Shown in pieces: positions 6,567-12,876 of a stretch of 12,876 nucleotides of DNA; the first letter of the stretch is position 1; each line of letters begins with the position of its first letter. The DNA is from an uncultured Chromatiaceae bacterium. Lineage in GTDB: Bacteria; Pseudomonadota; Gammaproteobacteria; Enterobacterales; Alteromonadaceae. Location of the stretch: the NCBI GenBank assembly GCA_946481195.1, contig CAMLNG010000052.1:1-12876 (forward strand). Direction: 5' to 3'. The notes under the pieces are model-generated. The model was not told where the DNA came from and searched no databases. It saw only the letters and a list, made by a program, of their open reading frames with translations. Made by a program: the position numbers and the translations under genes.

Positions 6567-7508
6567 GTGACGAAAACGGTTGAAGAAATGACCCGGCGGC
6601 GCGACCAGCAATGGTGGATAGAGAAGTTAAGCCAACGCCCTTTGTTGTATGCCTGGCTGGTTTATGCCGTGTTCATCTTGCTGAATAACAGTATTGAAGC
6701 CAATACCGTTTGGTTGGAACACAGCCGTAACCCGCTGAATACACTGGACTGGTGGGAGCCCTGGTTATGGGAAATCAGCAGTGCAACAGCCACTTTAGTG
6801 TTGGCTCCGCTGTTATTTTTAAGTTTTGACCGCCAGCCGCTGCGCTTTAGCCAGCCCCTGCAGCAATGTCTCTGGCATTTCGTGGTTTCCACCTTGTTCT
6901 GTTTTGGTCATGTCGCGCTGATGGTGGCGCAGCGGGACCTGGTCTACGGCTGGGTCGGGGAAGCATATGATTTTGGCCCGCTGGCGCGTGAGCTCTGGTA
7001 TGAGTACCGCAAAGATGTCTGGGGTTATCTGAATTTGCTGGTGACTTATCAGCTTTGCGCCATGGTGTGGCGGCGGGTGCGCGGTGAGGCTTCAGTGCTG
7101 GCAGTGGCTGAAACTGAATCCGTCGGGTTTACGCCTGAGGCGCCAGCAGCAATCCCGGCAGAATCACCTGCTAAACCCTTACAGCATCTGCTGGTGAAAA
7201 AACTCGATAAAGAATTCTTATTGGCTGTGGCCAGCATCGAATACCTGGAAGCGTGCGGCAACTACGTCAATCTGCACAGCGGCGGCCGTATTTATCCGCT
7301 GCGCAGTACGCTGAGCCAGCTGATTGACCAGCTGGGCAAGCAGGGTTTTAGCCGGGTGCACCGCAGTTTTGCCGTCAATCATGCTTTTGTTGCGGAACTA
7401 AGTTCTGAACCCAGCGGCGACGGCGACATTCGCTTAAAAAGCGGAGTGACAGTGCCTTTATCACGCCGCTACAAAGACGATTTCCGCGCCGGGCTGCTGC
7501 CCGGCTGA
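6567..7508 (+). CDS. membrane-anchored LytTR family transcriptional regulator
   Basis: This 313-residue protein has four predicted membrane helices (about 26-41, 68-87, 101-121, 152-168), an Ala/Pro/Glu-rich linker (175-204), and a C-terminal LytTR DNA-binding domain (206-308). The latter shows LLVKKLDKEFLLAVASIEYL, EACGNYVNLHSG, YPLRSTLSQL, FSRVHRSFAVN and GVTVPLSRRYKDDF, the usual LytTR order. There is no receiver domain, so the membrane part is presumably the sensor or is controlled by a partner protein. The start is uncertain: GTG 6567 has AGGTGG at 6 nt. GTG 6534 would add 11 residues, and ATG 6588 would remove 7; none changes the domains. It is divergently transcribed from the acyltransferase gene, the likeliest target along with its own promoter. 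Confidence 0.85.
   Translation: MTKTVEEMTRRRDQQWWIEKLSQRPLLYAWLVYAVFILLNNSIEANTVWLEHSRNPLNTLDWWEPWLWEISSATATLVLAPLLFLSFDRQPLRFSQPLQQCLWHFVVSTLFCFGHVALMVAQRDLVYGWVGEAYDFGPLARELWYEYRKDVWGYLNLLVTYQLCAMVWRRVRGEASVLAVAETESVGFTPEAPAAIPAESPAKPLQHLLVKKLDKEFLLAVASIEYLEACGNYVNLHSGGRIYPLRSTLSQLIDQLGKQGFSRVHRSFAVNHAFVAELSSEPSGDGDIRLKSGVTVPLSRRYKDDFRAGLLPG
7488..7505 (+). repeat. GC hairpin at the LytTR gene end
   Basis: GCCGGGC, loop TGCT, GCCCGGC: a perfect 7-bp stem in the last codons, directly before the stop. It has no following T-run on either strand, so it is not a standard intrinsic terminator, though it could slow exonucleases or polymerase between the convergent genes. Confidence 0.4.
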
Positions 7509-7530
7509 TAACGGTGCAGGCCGTGGTTGT

Positions 7531-7938
7531 TTAGTCGGTTAAATGCTTGCTCAGCCGCGCCAGCAATTCACCTTCAATCGCCACCGCCTTGCCACTGCGC
7601 TGATCCAGACAAACAAAAGTAATGTCGGCATCTGCCACCACAGTGTCGGTACCGGCAACGGTCACCACTTGGTGGATCACCGCACTTTTACCGCCAATTT
7701 TTGAAAACTGCGTGGCGATTTGCAGCGTCTGGCCGTTGGTGGCGGCATTGCGATAATTAATATTGATATTGACGATGACCCAGGCCAGATGCCGGCTGGT
7801 GAAATATTCGACGTCACCGCAATCTTCCAGATAGGCCCAGCGTGCTTCTTCTAAAAATTCCAGATATCGCGCATTGTTAACGTGCTGATAAATATCTAAG
7901 TGATAACCGCGGACTTTAATTGCTGTTTGATGTGGCAT
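7531..7938 (-). CDS. fadM: FadM, long-chain acyl-CoA thioesterase III
   Basis: This 135-residue hotdog-fold thioesterase is close to E. coli FadM (YbaW) by eye. It shares the run KVRGYHLDIYQHVNNARYLE (8-27), FLEEARW (28-34), VNININYR in the core strand, and DADITFVCLD near the C-terminus. Asp15 in the LDIYQHVNN motif is the expected catalytic residue of 4-hydroxybenzoyl-CoA-type thioesterases. FadM hydrolyses acyl-CoAs that block beta-oxidation, such as the 3,5-dienoyl-CoA formed from oleate. Length matches the family (about 130). ATG 7938 has a weak GAGAG ribosome binding site. It is last in the minus-strand run, but the 61-bp gap upstream carries a promoter-like pair and a FadR-like site, so it may be transcribed on its own. 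Confidence 0.92.
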   Translation of the reverse strand: MPHQTAIKVRGYHLDIYQHVNNARYLEFLEEARWAYLEDCGDVEYFTSRHLAWVIVNININYRNAATNGQTLQIATQFSKIGGKSAVIHQVVTVAGTDTVVADADITFVCLDQRSGKAVAIEGELLARLSKHLTD

Positions 7939-7946
7939 TTATTGCT

Positions 7947-7963
7947 CTCTGGTTGGACCTGTT
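7947..7963 (-). promoter_or_regulatory. FadR-like operator upstream of fadM
   Basis: Read on the minus strand the 17 bases are AACAGGTCCAACCAGAG. Against the E. coli FadR consensus ANCTGGTCNGACNAGNT this agrees at 10 of 13 defined positions, including the GGTC and ACCAG cores. It lies 9-25 nt before the fadM ATG and just past the -10-like hexamer at 7971-7976, where a repressor would block initiation. FadR repression of fadM is known in E. coli; here it is inferred. Confidence 0.4.
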
Positions 7964-7970
7964 TCAGCGC

Positions 7971-7999
7971 ATTGTGCAGAAAAAGCTGTTTGGCGGCAA
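7971..7999 (-). promoter_or_regulatory. candidate sigma-70 promoter of fadM
   Basis: On the minus strand TTGCCG (7994-7999) and CACAAT (7971-7976) are separated by exactly 17 bp, each matching four of six consensus bases. The expected start of transcription is near 7964, directly at the FadR-like site. The -35 and the spacer reach to the stop codon of the upstream gene. Confidence 0.35.
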
Positions 8000-10171
8000 T
8001 CAATTTGACCGCAACCGTTGTGCCGCGCGCCGCCGCCACGCCCAGCCGCCGGCCCCGGCCAGCAGCAATAAAACCGCAGCCAAAGCCAGTTCGCGTTTGC
8101 GCGGCAGGCTGGTTTGGAAGTTCGCCTGCAACCGTTTTTCCGCACTGGCAAAGTCTGGCTCCGGGCAACGAATGCCAAAATCAGCGCCCCAGGGCACATA
8201 AGCACCGTGCTGCAAATACTGGCGGTAATACTGCTGCGCCACGTCCGGGTCGCGGTTAATCAGCCAGGTCGTCGCCGCACATAAACTGGCAGCATAGGCC
8301 TGACTGTTCTGCGGCCAGAGTTCAGCGCTTTGCGCCGCCAGATCGGCCGCAATATAACGATAATGAAAGCGTTTATCCGGCACCGGTGCGCTTTGCGTCA
8401 GCCGTTGTTGTTCTGCCGCCGGGATTGGCCATAGCGGTGGCGTGTCGGATTGATAAAACTCAAACTGGCCGTAAAACACCTGATAATCCGGCGCTAATTC
8501 GTAACCAAGCAGTTCCAGGCCGTGCTTGCGGGTTAGCCGAGCCAGCTGAAACAGCGCATCGGCGCGTGCTAACTGACCCCAATTCAGCTGCAGACGAATA
8601 CCGAGCCGCTCCAGCTGGTTTTGCAGGGCGTTGGCGCTGCTTTTTTGTTGCAGCTCTTGATACTGCCGCGCCAGCTGCTGCAGTTCTGGCTGGACAAAAT
8701 AGCGCTGCGCCGCGCTGGTCTCACCTTCACGCAGCAAACGACGCGCCAGCAACTGCCGCAGTAACGTATTAGGTTCAGTATCGCCGAACCAGGACCACTG
8801 GCTGTCGGCCTTGGGTTGCCCTTGCGGCACTTCCGCATCAACAAACTGCTGCAGTTCGGCCGTGGTCAGCACCCGTTCGGCGATATAAGCGGTGTCCTGC
8901 CAGAATTCACTGCCGGCCTGATACAGCAGCCGCAGCGCCTGCAGATATTCACCACGTTGCAGCGCGAGTACGCCGGCTTCTGCTTCAACCCGGCATTGCG
9001 TCTGCAGTTGTTTGCGGCTGATTTGGCTGCTAAAAGCTTCATCATATTGAAATTCAGGCGCTTTCGCCGGTGCAGGCAACGCGGTTGGAAAGGCTTTACT
9101 GGCTTTGGCATAAGCTGCGGCAGCTGCTGTTAAATCGTTGTTGCGTAGCGCCAGTTTGGCACTGAGCCACCATTTCAGCGGGCTATCGGTGGCTTGGGGC
9201 AACAAGGCTGCGGCGTTGTCGTATTGGCCTTGCTGGTAACTGACGGCGGCCAACTCCAGCGCATTAGTTAGCTGTATTTCCGGGTTGTGTTGCAGCAGCT
9301 GCAGTAGCCGGGTCAGCTGCTGCGGCGCGCTGTATTGCAAGCCTGATAGCTGACTCAGCAGATAAAGACTCAGTAAGCGGCTGACGGCAGGCTCTGTCAG
9401 CAGTGCTTGCAGCTCTGCGTCTGGTTTGGCGAGTAGCTGGCGGCTCAACTGCAATAACGAAGCATGACCTGAGGCATCATAGTGCGCCTGAGTGGCATAC
9501 AACCCAATGGCTTGCGGCCATTGCTGCTGTGCCAATAACAGCCGCGCTTCTTCGCCGAGACTGGCGACGGCCAGTTGCAGCGGGTCGGCAAGGCCTTTGT
9601 TTACTTCCACGCGCAGTTGTTGCCAAAGCTGAATGGCTTGTGCGGGTTCATTTTCAGCCTGTAACCTGGCCAAACTATACAGCGCCCAGCTGCGGCGCTG
9701 TGTTTGCTCAGCTGCGGGTAAGGCCAGTACCTGCTGAAACAGGGCGGCCGCTGCTGTTGGATCTTTGCTGAAAACCACGGCCCCTGCGGTGTAGAAGCGC
9801 AGTTCATCGCTGAGATCTTTGCCGGCCTGCAGTGCTGAAGTCACATCGGTGTGCTGGCGCATGGTGGCGACCAACTTTGCTTGTTCGGCCGGCAATAACT
9901 GCTGTTCCGCTTGCTCTGTGCTGCTGATAAGCCGTTCAGCCTGATAGTCATACTGGCTGTGGAAGCTTTTTTCCGGTACAGGCCAGGACGCCGGCAGGCT
10001 GGCTAATTGCGTCACCAGCACGGCGAATTCCGGTTCCGGCAGGTTTTGCAGGTGTGTGCCGCGCTCAGACAGCAGCTGCAACGGGAAATCCGGGCCACAG
10101 CTCATTGCCGGAGCGCTGCTGAGACCTAACAGGACAACAGATGCCAGCGCTGAATAACGAAAATACGTCAT
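8000..10171 (-). CDS. large exported helical-repeat protein with C-terminal membrane anchor, unknown function
   Basis: I do not recognise a named family for this 723-residue protein. An N-terminal signal (1-24) is followed at once by SCGPDFP (24-30), a motif that looks conserved-domain-like. Cys25 is preceded by AMS, which fits a lipobox poorly. The long middle part is Ala/Leu/Gln-rich and built of TPR-like helix pairs, for example PTAAAALFQQVLALPA, PAQAIQLWQQLRVEV and YLQALRLLYQAG. Near the end are DPDVAQQYYRQYLQHGAYVP and FGIRCPEPDF. It finishes with RKR, a hydrophobic helix (about 694-712) and a basic tail, so the bulk should sit in the periplasm held by a C-terminal anchor. ATG 10171 has AAGGA at 5 nt. 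The DUF3142 gene ends 10 bp upstream, so the two are almost surely co-expressed, perhaps as partners. Confidence 0.85.
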   Translation of the reverse strand: MTYFRYSALASVVLLGLSSAPAMSCGPDFPLQLLSERGTHLQNLPEPEFAVLVTQLASLPASWPVPEKSFHSQYDYQAERLISSTEQAEQQLLPAEQAKLVATMRQHTDVTSALQAGKDLSDELRFYTAGAVVFSKDPTAAAALFQQVLALPAAEQTQRRSWALYSLARLQAENEPAQAIQLWQQLRVEVNKGLADPLQLAVASLGEEARLLLAQQQWPQAIGLYATQAHYDASGHASLLQLSRQLLAKPDAELQALLTEPAVSRLLSLYLLSQLSGLQYSAPQQLTRLLQLLQHNPEIQLTNALELAAVSYQQGQYDNAAALLPQATDSPLKWWLSAKLALRNNDLTAAAAAYAKASKAFPTALPAPAKAPEFQYDEAFSSQISRKQLQTQCRVEAEAGVLALQRGEYLQALRLLYQAGSEFWQDTAYIAERVLTTAELQQFVDAEVPQGQPKADSQWSWFGDTEPNTLLRQLLARRLLREGETSAAQRYFVQPELQQLARQYQELQQKSSANALQNQLERLGIRLQLNWGQLARADALFQLARLTRKHGLELLGYELAPDYQVFYGQFEFYQSDTPPLWPIPAAEQQRLTQSAPVPDKRFHYRYIAADLAAQSAELWPQNSQAYAASLCAATTWLINRDPDVAQQYYRQYLQHGAYVPWGADFGIRCPEPDFASAEKRLQANFQTSLPRKRELALAAVLLLLAGAGGWAWRRRAAQRLRSN

Positions 10172-10181
10172 AAAAATCCTT

Positions 10182-11408
10182 TTAATCTGCTGGGGTGCTG
10201 ATGAGATGTAATTGCTGACAACGTAACCAGGCCACAGTTCGCGCTTGTTGTGGCGTTATTTGCGTTGTATCTGCTGTGGTTTTGTTGCGCTGCAACCACC
10301 AGTCGCCGCCTTGTTGTTGCCACTGATAGCCGTCACTGGTGTCGCCGCCTAAACATTGTAAACCGCGAAAGCTGAGGTTGTCCGGTAGCCGTGCACTGAG
10401 ATTACCGGTATTTCGCAGCACAATATCAAAGCGGCCCTGATTTGCCTGCAATTCAGTGTGCAGCGTTGCGCTGAGCTCCTCGCCGCGCACCAGCGCCTGT
10501 AAGGTCGGCAGTGGCCAGCTGCGCTGGTCGTCCGGTAACGGCAAACGAAACCAGACAATTCCTTTGAGCTGCGGTAAGGACTGACTTCGCAGCCAGTTTA
10601 AAAAATCTGCCACCGCCTCAGGCCGGCTCAGCAACGCCTGACGCTCTCCTGCGATCGGCAGTATAGTTTCGCTTTCGACGCGGCCACCGTCAGCAGTTGC
10701 GATCAGCGCCGAATGATAGGCCGGCAGTGCCAGAAACCACCGGCAGGCTGTATTGGTTGCGGCCAGTGCAGTCCAAAGTTTCGCCTTATTGCTGTCAAAC
10801 AAACCTTGGGCGGGGGATAACACCGAATGCAATTGCAACGTCAGCTGGTCTGCCGCCTGGCAAAGCGTCGGATAATCTTTTGACTGTAGCCAGTCCGGTA
10901 ACGCCGTGATCTGTAACGACAAAGACGCGGGTAGTTGCTGACGCAGTGCTTGCAGCCACTGGCGGTAAGGCGCTAACGCAGCGCGGGCAGCGTCGTAATC
11001 AATTTCGATGGCCTGCAGTTTGACTTCGGCCTGCTGCGCCGCCGCAATCTGCGGCTGTAGTTGTCGCCACAACACATCGGCTGTTGGCAGTTGTGACAAC
11101 TGGCCATCCAGCCGCAGCACCAGCGTGACCGGACGCAGATCCCGTGCTAATAACGCCCAGTCTGGCGCTGTGTGCGTCCAGACTGGGCCGGTGTTACTTA
11201 AGTGAAATTGCAGGCTGAGCACCCGCAGCTGTGAGAAATCTGGTTGGCTTTGCTGCAGGGCTTGCGCATGTGCCGGCCGCCAGACGCGCTGCCAGATATA
11301 GACCTGATGCTCATAAGCCGGTGTCGGCAGGACTGCAGCGGGCGGTGTACAACCCGCTATCAGGCAAGCCAGCAGCCATAGTGAACAACGTCGCCAGGCG
11401 AGTCGCAT
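10182..11408 (-). CDS. DUF3142-like lipoprotein
   Basis: This 408-residue protein has a lipoprotein signal: basic N-terminus, hydrophobic stretch and the lipobox LIAGC with Cys20, followed by Thr, which favours release to the outer membrane. The mature part resembles the DUF3142 family: YIWQRVWRPAHAQAL (37-51), VLSLQFHL, a strand ending in LQAIEIDYDAAR (131-142), ALPDWLQS, and KGIVWFRLPLPDD. The EIDYD strand end and the alternating strand/helix pattern look like a TIM-barrel glycosidase fold, but no activity is known to me. Codon GTG 11411 precedes ATG 11408; I chose the ATG. Neither has a clear Shine-Dalgarno sequence, and the fre stop is only 12 bp upstream, so translation may depend on fre. 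The next gene begins 10 bp after the stop. Confidence 0.75.
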   Translation of the reverse strand: MRLAWRRCSLWLLACLIAGCTPPAAVLPTPAYEHQVYIWQRVWRPAHAQALQQSQPDFSQLRVLSLQFHLSNTGPVWTHTAPDWALLARDLRPVTLVLRLDGQLSQLPTADVLWRQLQPQIAAAQQAEVKLQAIEIDYDAARAALAPYRQWLQALRQQLPASLSLQITALPDWLQSKDYPTLCQAADQLTLQLHSVLSPAQGLFDSNKAKLWTALAATNTACRWFLALPAYHSALIATADGGRVESETILPIAGERQALLSRPEAVADFLNWLRSQSLPQLKGIVWFRLPLPDDQRSWPLPTLQALVRGEELSATLHTELQANQGRFDIVLRNTGNLSARLPDNLSFRGLQCLGGDTSDGYQWQQQGGDWWLQRNKTTADTTQITPQQARTVAWLRCQQLHLISTPAD

Positions 11409-11420
11409 CACAATGGCAGA

Positions 11421-12143
11421 TTAAATCCAGGCAAAAGCGTCAGCATACATATGACCGCGCTCAGCACCGGCAGCCAGGAAGGCATCACGTACCGCTTTGA
11501 CCATCGGGAACGGGCCGGCGATGTAAATGTCGTAACCGGCTAAAGACGGAATATCGGCCAGCAACGCTTCATGCACCAGGCCGGTGCGGCCAGTCCAGTC
11601 GCCGGTGGGTTCCTGCAATACGAAGATGAGCTCAAGGCCTGGCCGCATTTCCTGTAACTCGGCCAGTTCCTGCTGATAATACAAGGCTGATTCATTGCGC
11701 AGGCCCCAATACAGCTGTACCGGGCGACCATCCGGCTGCTGCGCTAAAGCTTTGGCGATGCTGCATACGTAGGAGAAACCAGTGCCGCCGGCCAGTAACA
11801 GCACAGGGCGATTGCTGTCCGGGCGTAAATAAGCTTCACCCAGTCCCACCTGAATGAGCACGGCCGGGTTGTCCTGCAAATGGGTCAGCGCCTGACTGGA
11901 GTAAGCGTCTGTCACATTGCCGCCAATTTGCAGTTCGATAAATTCATCGCCGGGCGCACTGGCAATTGAAAACGGCCTTTTGTCGCTGTCGGATAAAAAA
12001 ATCTGTAAGTACTGACCCGGCAGATAATGCACAGGTTCCTGCGGTTTTAACCGGACCCGGCGTACGCCAGCGGTTAAGGCTTCGATACTGACCACATCAG
12101 CCAGCACTTTGTTACTGGCGTGGAGGGAAAACTGTTCTGACAT
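11421..12143 (-). CDS. fre: NAD(P)H-flavin reductase Fre-type oxidoreductase
   Basis: This 240-residue member of the ferredoxin-NADP reductase superfamily resembles E. coli Fre (LuxG/UbiB group). Marks: YLPGQYLQIFL (40-50), flavin-binding RPFSIAS (56-62), GLGEAYLR (100-107), the pyridine-nucleotide site LLAGGTGFSYVCSIAKAL (116-133), YWGLRNESALYY (145-156), IYIAGPFPMVKAVRD (206-220), and the C-terminus ADAFAWI. Fre reduces free FMN, FAD or riboflavin with NAD(P)H. With a 2Fe-2S ferredoxin gene directly upstream (21-bp gap), it may instead or also feed electrons to that ferredoxin, as in fused ferredoxin-reductases. ubiD-fre adjacency is also found in E. coli. The start ATG 12143 has only a weak purine stretch ahead of it. 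Confidence 0.9.
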   Translation of the reverse strand: MSEQFSLHASNKVLADVVSIEALTAGVRRVRLKPQEPVHYLPGQYLQIFLSDSDKRPFSIASAPGDEFIELQIGGNVTDAYSSQALTHLQDNPAVLIQVGLGEAYLRPDSNRPVLLLAGGTGFSYVCSIAKALAQQPDGRPVQLYWGLRNESALYYQQELAELQEMRPGLELIFVLQEPTGDWTGRTGLVHEALLADIPSLAGYDIYIAGPFPMVKAVRDAFLAAGAERGHMYADAFAWI

Positions 12144-12164
12144 CGCGGTTTCGTCTCTGTTGGC

Positions 12165-12467
12165 TCAGGGCCGGATAAATGGATGGTGCAGCACCAGGTC
12201 ACTGCCGGCATAAGCCTGACAGCCGTATACAAATTTTTGTTCCACATCGGCAGGGCTCAGCGGCGACGGTTCGTCATAACGCACTTCGCCACTTTTTAAC
12301 CGGCAAACGCAGGAAGTACAAACCCCCTGACGGCAGCGATGCGGAAAGTCGATACCGGCGCTTAATGCGGCATCCAGCAGCGTTTGCGCTGAACTTGCCG
12401 CAAAAGTGACGCCTGAAGGTTCAATCCGTACCAAAAACTTTTGGTCTGCCATCGGGTTATCTGTCAT
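12165..12467 (-). CDS. plant-type 2Fe-2S ferredoxin
   Basis: This 100-residue ferredoxin has all four cluster ligands in classic spacing: Cys45, Cys50 and Cys53 in RCRQGVCTSC (C-x4-C-x2-C), and Cys83 in VYGCQAY. TLLDAALSAGIDFPH (29-43) is the usual helix before the cluster loop, so the protein is complete. It carries electrons, probably between the neighbouring reductase and an unknown acceptor. I chose ATG 12467, which shares one base with the ubiD stop (TGATG) and implies translational coupling; ATG 12452 (MADQKF) is a possible shorter start, and the frame upstream of 12467 is inside ubiD. The C-terminus ends soon after the last ligand. It is flanked by ubiD and fre in one operon. Confidence 0.88.
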   Translation of the reverse strand: MTDNPMADQKFLVRIEPSGVTFAASSAQTLLDAALSAGIDFPHRCRQGVCTSCVCRLKSGEVRYDEPSPLSPADVEQKFVYGCQAYAGSDLVLHHPFIRP

Positions 12468-12876
12468 CAGTATAAGCCCCGCGGTTGTACTGGCAGTGGA
12501 ATGCCAAGCGAATCCCAAATTTCATCGACCTTTTGCTTCACATCTTCGCGCATCACAATAGGTTCACCCCATTCGCGCGTGGTTTCGCCCGGCCATTTAT
12601 TGGTGGCGTCCATACCCATTTTAGAGCCAAGGCCTGACACCGGCGAAGCAAAATCCAGATAATCAATCGGTGTGTTTTCAATCAGTAAAGTATCGCGCGC
12701 CGGGTCCATCCGCGTGGTGATGGCCCAAATCACATCCTGCCAGTCGCGGGCATTGATGTCATCGTCACAGACGATAACAAACTTGGTATACATAAACTGA
12801 CGTAAAAACGACCAGACGCCCATCATCACGCGTTTGGCGTGGCCGGGATATTGTTTTTTCATCGTGACCACTGCAA
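12467..12876 (-). CDS. ubiD: UbiD, 4-hydroxy-3-polyprenylbenzoate decarboxylase (C-terminal part)
   Basis: The last ~136 codons of ubiD enter from the right edge. They begin AVVTMKK and continue with [80 protein letters not shown] and [11 protein letters not shown], which match proteobacterial UbiD almost residue for residue from memory. UbiD removes the carboxyl group of 4-hydroxy-3-polyprenylbenzoate in ubiquinone synthesis, using prenylated FMN made by UbiX. The active-site Arg/Glu residues lie upstream, outside the window. The stop TGA overlaps the ferredoxin start by one base. The gene's promoter, probably that of the whole cluster, is beyond the right edge. Confidence 0.95.
   Translation of the reverse strand, partial: AVVTMKKQYPGHAKRVMMGVWSFLRQFMYTKFVIVCDDDINARDWQDVIWAITTRMDPARDTLLIENTPIDYLDFASPVSGLGSKMGMDATNKWPGETTREWGEPIVMREDVKQKVDEIWDSLGIPLPVQPRGLY

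Noticed and set aside
7488..7530. Intrinsic terminator between the LytTR and fadM genes
   Set aside because: The GC hairpin is strong but neither strand has a following U-tract, so it is listed only as a repeat.
7900..8259. Plus-strand open frames over the fadM start and the 3' end of the large repeat protein
   Set aside because: They are antisense to two supported genes, with low-complexity Pro/Ala/Arg composition.
8000..11408. Defence or toxin-antitoxin island
   Set aside because: Both proteins are exported envelope proteins, with no nuclease, kinase or toxin motif, and lie in a housekeeping ubiD-fre context with similar base use.

Overview
The window reads as chromosomal DNA of a gammaproteobacterium. 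The UbiD, Fre, FadM, HemX/HemY and CsaA-type proteins are all of the gammaproteobacterial kind, and the mix with a secreted cyanophycinase, a membrane LytTR regulator and a split ferredoxin/flavin reductase next to ubiD fits the Rheinheimera/Alishewanella part of the Alteromonadales/Chromatiales. That placement is inference from protein resemblance, not from a search. Coding density is high. I see no rRNA, tRNA, CRISPR array, insertion sequence or phage gene.

Left, plus strand (1-2091): the 3' end of a gene that should be hemX, then hemY, a hypoxanthine-DNA glycosylase of the uracil-DNA-glycosylase superfamily, and a CsaA-like tRNA-binding protein. The four are joined by ATGA overlaps or a 4-nt gap, so they look like one transcript. 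Facing them on the minus strand (2097-3428) is an exported Sel1/TonB-C-terminal-domain protein.

Middle: a 413-bp divergent intergenic region rich in small inverted repeats leads to a secreted PPC-cyanophycinase (3842-5245). It ends tail-to-tail, with overlapping stop codons, against an OpgC-like membrane acyltransferase (5242-6453, minus). That gene is divergent from a membrane-anchored LytTR transcription factor (6567-7508, plus), which is the natural candidate to control it.

Right, minus strand (12876 down to 7531): ubiD (partial), a plant-type 2Fe-2S ferredoxin, fre, a DUF3142-like lipoprotein, a large exported repeat protein with a C-terminal membrane anchor, and fadM. The first five are tightly packed and probably co-transcribed. 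fadM has a 61-bp gap holding a plausible own promoter and a FadR-like operator.

How the genes may work together: UbiD with ferredoxin and Fre is a redox/ubiquinone cluster. The DUF3142 lipoprotein and the anchored repeat protein form a two-gene envelope module of unknown function, and are the best candidates for an undescribed system here. The cyanophycinase suggests use of external or released cyanophycin or a similar peptide. No cyanophycin synthetase is visible in the window.
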